Assembly (NCBI GenBank): GCA_004352715.1
Contig: SCFE01000121.1
Span: 257,365-321,364 of the forward strand
DNA from: Hofstenia miamia
Lineage: Eukaryota > Xenacoelomorpha > Acoela
Length of the DNA: 64,000 bases
Direction of reading: 5' to 3'
In this document: piece by piece, positions 55,788 to 64,000 of the stretch
Layout: every line of letters starts with the position of its first letter
Numbering within the stretch: the first letter of the stretch is position 1
Notes under the pieces: model-generated
Seen by the model: the letters and a program-made list of their open reading frames with translations, nothing else
Database searches by the model: none
Told to the model about the DNA's origin: nothing
Translations under genes and position numbers: made by a program

Positions 55788-56580
55788 CTAATCACTAACA
55801 GCTAATTGACGATTCAGTAATGGAGGCATTTTCGAGCTATAGTTTACATCAAAATTACGACAACGACTGATCATGATGTCCACCAACCTTCTTTTATCGT
55901 CAACTGTGACATCACTTGAAATCAACACATATCCGAATACATCCAATATAGCTTTTCGATAATCATTTTCCATTGTAGAAAGCGAGCTACCAATCTTTCA
56001 TTTGCAACTAATTTGGTCATGTAAAAATTCCAGCTGTTATCTTCTAAGCTGATGTTCTTTGGAAATAACTCACAAATAATTGATATTGCAGCCTCGTTTC
56101 CCTCTCAACACCTATATTCTTCTTTTGCTTTGAGCATGGAACAGGCAAGAGACGCATGAATGTCGACTCTTGCCAGCCACGTTAAGTCCCGTTAGTAATT
56201 GGTAGCACCTTAGGGTCGGTGCACACTTTCCATTTGTCTTCATTGCACTTCAAATCATTCATGACTTTTGAAACAGTCGAATAGCATTCTTTGACATTTG
56301 TCCATTCAACTACAGAGATTGGCTGTATTGAACCATTTGTCTTGAGAAGGGCAGCTTTCAGGCCACTAACTTTGCCATCTAAGAAAATCATATAGTCATT
56401 GGCATCATAGTTTCCAAGTAAAGCAATGATGAAATCAAGAACATTATTCCAATAATTATGGTCACTTTCCTCATTGAAGCATGCCAGATGTTCACCAAAT
56501 CTGTTCCTCACAATGCGGTAAGTAACTTCTTGGAAAACAGCCAGCTGCTTAGTTCGGTTGTGTCCAAATGTTAATATATG
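55788..56580 (-). pseudogene. Decayed coding region of unnamed transposase-like family
   Basis: The frame open from about 56580 reads LAVFQEVTYRIVRNRFGEHL, NYWNNVLDFIIALLGNYDAN, DYMIFLDGKVSGLKAALLKT, VKECYSTVSKVMNDLKCNED and KWKVCTDPKVL, then in a shifted frame LLTGLNVAGKSRHSCVSC with a C-x2-C pair. The layout (FLDG..K.LL..NG, D.K....L.GL..G....C..C) is like uncharacterised transposon-associated proteins of cnidarians and arthropods. The downstream frame 55973-55788 (AILDVFGYVLISSDVTVDDK) may be its C-terminal side. Stops and frame changes argue for decay. Classification is tentative. Confidence 0.4.
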
Positions 56581-57256
56581 AACACAATTTTATTTTTGAA
56601 AGGCCGGATATACAGAGAATATATGCGGCAGATCTCTACAACATTTGATAACTGCTAATTGCAGTGTTGAATACAAATAATCTAATGTTCGTTTTTTTAA
56701 TATTAATTATTGATTCTTATATGCGTGTTCCTTTAAGAATGTTTTTACAAAAATATCAAATTTTATTTAGAGATGCATTTAGGGGTTTTTTAAAATGAGG
56801 AATAGTCCATAGCTACATAAATATTGCAGCATAATATAGTTGTAATCAGTTGAAATCTTTTCAGGTTTAAACATAATTTTTCCGACATTTCGAAGCCTCG
56901 GTGTGTAGCAATTATGTCTTTAATCTATGCAGTCATTCGATTTATAAGAGACAAAGGAAATACGTATTTTGTGGGTTCTATCCAGTGTCCTTTTTACAAT
57001 TGCCTATGTGTATTGATAGGAGAATTTATTTAATAGAATTTCAAGTGATAAACCCATTGCATGACTGCAAATTATTTTTTTAAATTACATGAATATTTAT
57101 AGGTCACACTTGCAAAGATTGCATCTTAGGGCTATAATAAAAATTGTTCAACTTTTTTGCTCCCTATTTGAAGATTTATGGCCTTGGAAACCTAAGTTTT
57201 TCTCGGTCATCAGTGAAGTTGCTGACACGAACAGCATCTTTGTTTTTTTATCATAG

Positions 57257-57392
57257 TAAAGCAGTAAATTCTTTGTTTAGGCTGATAACTGATGATGATG
57301 AGGCGTTCCTAGAAAATAATTCAAAAAAGACAATCGTAACATTTGACGAAAAGAATATAATAGCTGTGGAAAAGTCTGTTCATTTCTTATGA
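57257..57392 (+). CDS. Membrane protein gene, last exon (cytoplasmic tail)
   Basis: Acceptor TGTTTTTTTATCATAG ends at 57256. One base completes the codon left by 53384 (AG+T, Ser), followed by KAVNSLFRLITDDDEAFLEN, NSKKTIVTFDEKNIIAVEKS and VHFL, then a stop at 57392. The tail is about 55 residues, acidic in DDDEAFLEN and Lys-rich later. It shows no tyrosine or known sorting motif I can name. The perfect phase fit supports this exon. Confidence 0.6.
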
Positions 57393-60300
57393 ATTTTAGA
57401 ATTGCTTTCATTTTAAATATTTTGCTGCCAAATTGCTTTTGTATATTTGCTTGTTTATTGTTTGTACACAATGCCGCCGTGTTTTATTTTCAGACTGATT
57501 TCTATTGTATTTGTGTACAGCTTCATTTTATTGTGTCATCAATTTTGTACAGAATTGTTTTATATTATTTCGCATTTGATTGGAAGTTTTCTATGATGTG
57601 GACCAAATACTACCGTGGAATTTTTTATCTCTTATTTTATAATTGTTTATTGCTACTAGCAAGGTAGGCGGTAACGCTGATTTGTTGGTGATAGCTATTA
57701 TAAGAACTCAACTTTTTGCAACCGATGATCATTCTAGTAAGATACTAACCATTCTAGATTCATACTACAGCCATATTAGCATGCATTTCATTGTGTGAGT
57801 TTTTTAACCCAACAACCAACACAAATGGAAAATTCTTTAGGTGGAAATACGCAAAAGTTCTGCCAAAAAGCAAAAATCAGCTTATTAATATTTCTTACTA
57901 CACACCCAAGGATTTTTAAACTCAATTAGAAGCAGAAATCTGTAAAAGCATGAAGTGTGAACAATGATGTTTATGTAAATGTCAGGCTCAGAGGGCAAAA
58001 AATTCATTGAGTACCTTTAATAAATTAAAATAACTTTCTTTATGCTCTGTATTACTTAGCTTCAATAAGATTTCAAAAAATATATGTTTGTTTTTACAAC
58101 GCTTCTGTAATGCGTGAATATTTGATTTCTCTCAGGGTAGTACCTGTATTTAAAAAAATTTTAGAATGTGCACACCTCTTCTAACTAAAGTCTCTGGATC
58201 CGCCCTTGATAATGATGGATCAACAGTTATTAAATTTTAACTCAATAACACTACCATCCCACCAAGACTCGCCCCCCCCCCCAAATGAACCATTGGCTGA
58301 ATGTTTTTTTCATTTCTAATCATGCCTTAACATTTTAATACATATAAATACATGTAGTTACTAAAAGAAAAGCTTAAACATGAGAATTGGGCTTCAATGT
58401 TTAGTATTTAATAAAATGTTCAATATGATTTCAAATTTGCTAATTTATAATCTTGATAAATGCTGCGGAGAAAAATCAGTTTTAAGATACGAAAACCCAA
58501 TTAGGACAATTAAGAGAAAACCTTTGGATTGATATACTTTGATTCAACAAAAAATGATAAGTGGATAAAGTATAATAATGAAAAAACCTTTCAGAATTAT
58601 GATGAATATAAAAAAACATAACTTATGCAACCAATATCTTAAGTCCAATTTAAAAAAATATAAACTCAAAAGTCGAAATGACGAAACAGTAAAAATTCTG
58701 AAAACAATTGCGCAGTACTTTATGAAGTTCAAGATAAATAAGATTGTAAAGATATAAAATATAATCACTATGAAACTGTTCGTTGAAAATTTTATTCCAA
58801 AATTCAGTTTTCGTTATATAACGAAATATGAAGTTTTAAAAACAATCTTATAACTGAAATATAGATTTAGTGGTCAATTAAAAATCCCCCATGTGATACT
58901 TATAAACTGTAGCAGGTTTAATTGCCAAGCTTCTCTAAAATAAAATGCATTCTCTATCGTCTTATTTCATCTTTGAGAAACGACTCTGACAAAATCAATG
59001 AAAATTCAACAAGTGTATGTTTACCAAAACGCAGTACGGATTTCGAAAGTTGATTGGAGACATTATTTCGGGAAGAAGACCTAACCAAGCCTGTATAGGG
59101 TAGATCTTCCATAATCAAGACAATGATGAAATAACCGTGGGACAAAAATATTCTTAGATGAGAATTTTTTTCGATGTTTCTGGTAAAATTGATGTTGCTA
59201 AAAACGAATTTCAGGTCATTTTCACAGTAGACACTATACTTTAAGAAATATGAAATTTAATTTTTTGGATAAATGAACGATTGAATTCAGACATTGGAAA
59301 TTTTATTATGGAGATACTAAACATCCTCATTCAATTGACATTTCAGAAAAGGAAGTTTAGTAGACATTTCTGGCAATATCCCAGCTCTTCAATGCAGCAA
59401 CTAATGAATTCAATTTTTTTTGAAAAGGATTTTGGAGATCCTGAAGATTTTTGATAGAAAAAACTATTAAATTGGCTCACTTGTTCCTTGAAAATTTTTG
59501 TAGGTTCGACATGCGGACTTTCTTATCAATGCTGTGAGGTACAGATTCATGAGATGCGTTTAAAGCAGGATATACGAGAATGACCCTTCTTCATTTATAA
59601 AAATAAGTCACTATTGTAGTTTCTCGATTCATGTCAAACAGAAAGAATAGCAAAGGTAATGACTGTTAATATAAGCTAACCAGAACATAGTGTGTCAGCA
59701 AGATGTTGTTACTTAGGGTGGCAAATTTCAACATCGTGATAAATGCTGTTTCAAAAAATATCTCAAATAAGTAGTAAGGTGACGGACAGACCCCGTTCCA
59801 ATGGGACACCCTGAAGTTCTCGTAACACCTGTGGCTATTTGCTACAAGGAAGTGAAGTGATTTGATTGGACGCCATCTAGCGACGAAATATTTTTGACAA
59901 AACTAAAATGAGCAAATTAATTTTTTAGACAATTTGTTCAGACCAAAGTGAGAATTTTTGATTTTCAGGTTTTAGGCAAACTGATATTTTTGATGACAAA
60001 TTTCACTTAGGGCGAATATTTTGCGTGCTTCGCAACTATGTTTGTAATCGGTTGATTGTTCACAATGTGATATCCACAAAGTTTGTAGCAGAACGAATTC
60101 ACAAGCCTTGCATTTACAAGAAGCCATGATTTTTGCAAAGATATTGATTGTGCCATCAAATGCACAGAGCATGGTCTTGATTTAGTATGCCACGAGCACA
60201 AATGTATGCCAATAAAATTTTTTCCCTATCCTGATACCCACCGTGACACATTACGACAGGAAACTGATATTGTTGAAATGCTATTGATGATTATCATAGA

Positions 60301-60540
60301 GTAAAAGCTTGTATTTCAGTGGGTGAATTCCACATACAGTCCTAGACATTACCTCAACAAATCAGTGCTATGTCGGTTTCTAAAACTTAGAATACAAATT
60401 TTTTAAAATCATGGTTTAATGTGAAAAATGACGTTGAAATTCCTAGTTCTTGTCTCAAAATTGACTGAGATCAGTGAAAAAATTTAGTCAATTGAATTTT
60501 ATGTTACACAGTGATGCATTGACACAGATTTATTCAACTG
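57393..60540. other. AT-rich stretch without recognised gene
   Basis: Contains a run of 13 C at 58269-58281 and CTCTGGATCCGCCC near 58192, which resembles a repeat end. Minus-strand frames at 58768-58544 and 60201-59972 are hydrophobic or cysteine-bearing, but there is no homology or splice support. Confidence 0.4.
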
Positions 60541-60544
60541 AAAA

Positions 60545-61010
60545 TGTATAAACAATATAGATGAAAATAAATGTGACATAGCATGTCTTGATTTATCAAA
60601 TGCATTTTGACTCTCTAGATCATAAAAATCTAATCTCTAAAATTCAAATGTTCAATTTTTCAGCTAGTAGCATCGACTAAATCTCAAGTTATTTGTCCAG
60701 AAGAAAGCAAAAAGTGAAATTGCATAACCAATTCTCAGATTGGATTAGATTAATAAATTTTCAATTAGCATAGTAAAAAATTCCAGTTTCAATTACAGCA
60801 ATAAGTTATTAATACAAAGAGACGTATGCCGTATGATAGATTAGAATTTCCTTCTTTTGCAGTAATTTAATAAATAAACGAACTTCTACAATAGGGAAAG
60901 TAAGATGTAAAAAAGCTTTCTTGAAAAATTCTTTTATAAATTCTGCAATAAAAATCTGGAACAATCTGTCAATTAAATTTAACTGAGAGAAAGATGTAAA
61001 TTTTAATCTG
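60545..61010 (+). pseudogene. Non-LTR retrotransposon RT fragment
   Basis: Plus-strand frames read ACLDLSNAF, then HKNLISKIQMFNFSASSID and SSYLSRRKQKVKLHNQFSDW, the RT palm around the first catalytic Asp. Near 60880-60990 follow RTSTIGKVRCKKAFLKNSF and INSAIKIWNNLS, the C-terminal end of such ORF2 proteins. The YxDD part between them is deleted. It is a different family from the copies at 31.6 and 44.4 kb. Confidence 0.6.
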
Positions 61011-63250
61011 AAATTGGTGCATATCTGACTTCACATTATATTACAGAAATTGGTAAATCAGCATGGAAAGGATACAAATTTCACAAGAAATGGCACAAGT
61101 GCTAGCAATAGGCTGATAAATACTATCTTAATTCTATCTATTTTTTGTATTATAACTATTTTTATTGTATTTTGTTGTTCTATACCTTATTCTTTGTATT
61201 CTTTGTTATTTCATTTCTTTGTTTATTAATTTGTTAACGACGCAATTATTGTGTTAATGACGTAATTATTGTTAATTCCGCAATTACTTTAGTAGTATCA
61301 GCAATAGTTGAATGGCATAATTACACCTGCTACACGAATAAAGATTTCTCTTTCTTCTTTAAACATTCAATTTAGTCATACTGTAAAGTTTACAAATCTA
61401 AATTATACTTGCATATTATATACTGCATTGACACGCAATATCTCAGAAAATTTGAAATACAAACAAAATAGGCAACTAATGTTACACTATACTCCTTGAA
61501 GAAAAAACCCTAAGTTTACGAAGAATTAAAAGAAACATTTTCGAAACCTATATTAGTAGTATAGATCCGAGCGAAGTACGTTACACAAATTGACCTTTGA
61601 CCCTGGCGGGCATGTCTGTCATGGATATAATGTAATTGTGTACTTTGGCCGTCTGTGTATCTCTGACGTCATTGGAATGTATTGGTTTTTGTTGTAATAT
61701 TTGTTTGCAAACACATTTGTTTGCAGTCTGTTGTATAAAATGTAACCAATTTTTTTATTCATAGATGTTGAGAAATTTTCAAAATCCCATGAGATTAAAA
61801 TTGTTGCAATCTATTGTTTAAAATGTAATCAATTTTTCTATTCATATTACATAAACTATTTTCAAAAATAAACATAAATACATGTTGTCACAGATGCATA
61901 CTCTAACCATACAGAAAAAACGAACATTTATAAATAATAAATTTATTTACAAAGAAAACGCAATATCTCAGAAAAACATTTTCGAAGCCTATAGTAACGA
62001 TTTATAAACATCTTTATGTACGTTTTACAAAATTCTCTTTTCAAATCAACAAACTTCTATAATTTTGAAACTCCTCTTTCTCTTAGCAAGTAAGTCAAGA
62101 AAAAATAAAATTATTTTATTAATACCTCGATTCGTCTATGGAATGAATTGCCTACAGAAATGAATAACGGTGAGTCTCTATCTTTATCAATTATATAAAT
62201 CGTAAAGACCTGAAATGTTCGAACATACGTGAAAAGGTTTTAAATTTATTACCACATACTATAGTACAAAACAGTCTGTATATATTTTTTGTATTTTTTT
62301 TAAGTTTTAGAGGCACCTTTGCACCGCGACCAATATTTATAATGTTAAATTTAGTACAAAATATACTCTCTTCTTCTTCGAATTCCTGAATGGGATAAAT
62401 GCAAACAGAACTGGTTAACCAGCTTGGTGAAAATTGCAGAGAAGCAACAACAGTTTATTAGGGGGCCATTCATCAAATTTAATCAATGGCAAGCCTCAAC
62501 TTGGATAGAGGCTGAGCCATTTGAATAAAACTGTTTAGGAGTTTCTCACTTTCACTTATCTGTGCATGCATATTTTATACTTATGTTTATCTTAAATCTT
62601 TTCTTCTTTCGATACCTAGCAACGACATACTGTCTACAATATGTTTTTTAAGGTTACTCGTATTAATAACATGAAACCATGCAACATCAAAGCAATGTCA
62701 TCTTGAGTTTTAATTAACCTGTCACATCCCCCTCTTTTTTCTCATAGTTCTGTGAGATATCATTGAAAATATTGAAACAGGTTTTGCACAAACAAAAAAT
62801 GAAATTGAAGCCTTTGACAAAGCAATTTGCGACTCACAAATAATTCAGGCATCTTCAAAAAGTGTTAATTATGCTGTCTTAACTCAAATTAATTTATGGA
62901 AATTTCAAAGGCAAACAAGTCACAATTACCATTGAACAACTTTGTTGTTAGATGATATGTATCAAATTTAGTTTTTCAACACACTTAGTTGCGAGATTGC
63001 TTCCAAACAAGCATTGCTATATTAATATATATATTCATAGAGGGACCTTACAACATCACCAAAGAATTTTGAAACAAGCTTGTAACCAATTTACAGAGTA
63101 ACGTTAGAAATTTTATGTGCATACATTAAAAAATATTATTTTGTTGAAAAAAATTGGTTTGATGCTGAAAATGTTCAGTAACACTCTGTATTTTTCTTTA
63201 TGTTTATCGTAGCACTAATGTGAGATCAGAGCAAAAAGGTTTTGGAAAAA
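61011..63250. other. AT-rich stretch with one more LINE-like end
   Basis: At about 62125-62180 a plus-strand frame reads NTSIRLWNELPTEMNNGESL, resembling the C-terminal RxWNxLP motif of non-LTR ORF2 proteins. Nothing else recognised. Confidence 0.35.
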
Positions 63251-63690
63251 CTTGTGAAAACAAAGGAAGGATCAATGTAACATTTTTTGAATTGTGAAAA
63301 CAAAGGAAGGATCAATGTAACATTTTTTGAATTGTGAAAACAAAGGAAGGATCAATGTAACATTTTTTGAATTGTGAAAACAAAGGAAGGATCAATGTAA
63401 CATTTTTTGAATTGTGAAAACAAAGGAAGGATCAATGTAACATTTTTTGAATTGTGAAAACAAAGGAAGGATCAATGTAACATTTTTTGAATTGTGAAAA
63501 CAAAGGAAGGATCAATGTAACATTTTTTGAATTGTGAAAACAAAGGAAGGATCAATGTAACATTTTTTGAATTGTGAAAACAAAGGAAGGATCAATGTAA
63601 CATTTTTTGAATTGTGAAAACAAAGGAAGGATCAATGTAACATTTTTTGAATTGTGAAAACAAAGGAAGGATCAATGTAACATTTTTTGA
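63251..63690. repeat. Eleven 40-bp tandem units
   Basis: The unit ATTGTGAAAACAAAGGAAGG plus ATCAATGTAACATTTTTTGA repeats eleven times; only the first unit differs at its first two bases. It ends one base before a single N at 63692, so the true copy number is probably higher. Confidence 0.95.
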
Positions 63691-63796
63691 ANGCGAGTAG
63701 CATTATCAATTATTATGTTTCACATTGCTGTAATATTTGACCCCGTTTAGCATTTAATACTAGAAGGGCTAAAGAAATTTTACTGCAAGAAAGGCC

Positions 63797-63820
63797 AGAG
63801 TGGGTCAATTGACCCACTCT
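63797..63820. repeat. Perfect 24-bp palindrome
   Basis: AGAGTGGGTCAA is followed immediately by its reverse complement TTGACCCACTCT. It may be a transposon end or a hairpin-forming site. It lies 105 bases after the tandem array. Confidence 0.8.
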
Positions 63821-64000
63821 AATATTTTAGAATGTAAGCTCAGAAAACATCAATCACAATAAACTAAAAAGTCTTTTTAATGTTGTAACTTTTACTAGAA
63901 ATAATGTACTGGTAGTGTTTCATGTCTAATCTTTCAAAAATATAGTTGTAACTAATATGAAAATTCTTATCACTAATTAACTACTAAGTATATTTGCTGC

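Noticed and set aside
59972-60201. Cys-bearing minus-strand frames as a zinc-finger exon
   Set aside because: Two overlapping frames of similar length, no consistent Cys/His spacing, no splice signals.
1-64000. CRISPR arrays, bacterial operons, riboswitches and rRNA genes
   Set aside because: The sequence is clearly animal nuclear DNA. The only regular array (63251-63690) has no spacers.

Overview
The window is animal nuclear DNA, AT-rich by eye, from what is probably an aquatic invertebrate. The evidence is spliceosomal exons with AG/GT borders, a TLC-domain membrane protein of the TLCD4 type, and a dense mix of Ty3/gypsy-like, Penelope, non-LTR, piggyBac, mariner, Tc1 and hAT elements. I cannot name the phylum. 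The assembly has two long N gaps (690 and 1000 N), one 13-N gap, and at least five single-N joins flanked by duplicated sequence.

Region 1-26.7 kb is a nested stack of related LTR retrotransposons whose LTRs start TGTAG and end CTACA (or TGTTACA). Element C (minus strand; right LTR 21513-22139) has a broken pol. A solo LTR (family B) landed in its RT gene with a CTGC target duplication. Element A (7051-18385, two ~0.9 kb LTRs, CTAA duplication) later landed in that solo LTR. Further left are F, a pol/ORF3 remnant; E, which cut F's integrase and carries a 1.5 kb LTR and a coiled-coil gag; and a chimeric family D LTR. A younger, CpG-rich D element (23204-26693, ATAT duplication) lies to the right. 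A, D and F share a long extra reading frame, here called ORF3. In A and D it lies between pol and the 3' LTR. Its function is unknown to me and its protein sequence is conserved between families.

Region 26.7-36.9 kb holds an inverted-repeat element, an 0.87 kb TRIM-like miniature LTR element (27756-28624), an internally deleted piggyBac transposase, a non-LTR reverse transcriptase, a TTAA-flanked MITE, nested MITEs, a Penelope-like element with GIY-YIG endonuclease, and a decayed transposon-type gene.

The clearest host genes are a single-exon TLCD4-like gene (37254-38060, plus) and an unidentified single-pass membrane protein. The latter I reconstruct from four plus-strand exons with matching splice phases: 46266-46450, 49851-50061, 53255-53384 and 57257-57392. 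Mobile-element debris fills its introns. A possible minus-strand terminal exon lies at 42225-42473. The right end (57.4-64 kb) is mostly AT-rich non-coding DNA with non-LTR fragments, eleven 40-bp tandem units and a perfect palindrome.
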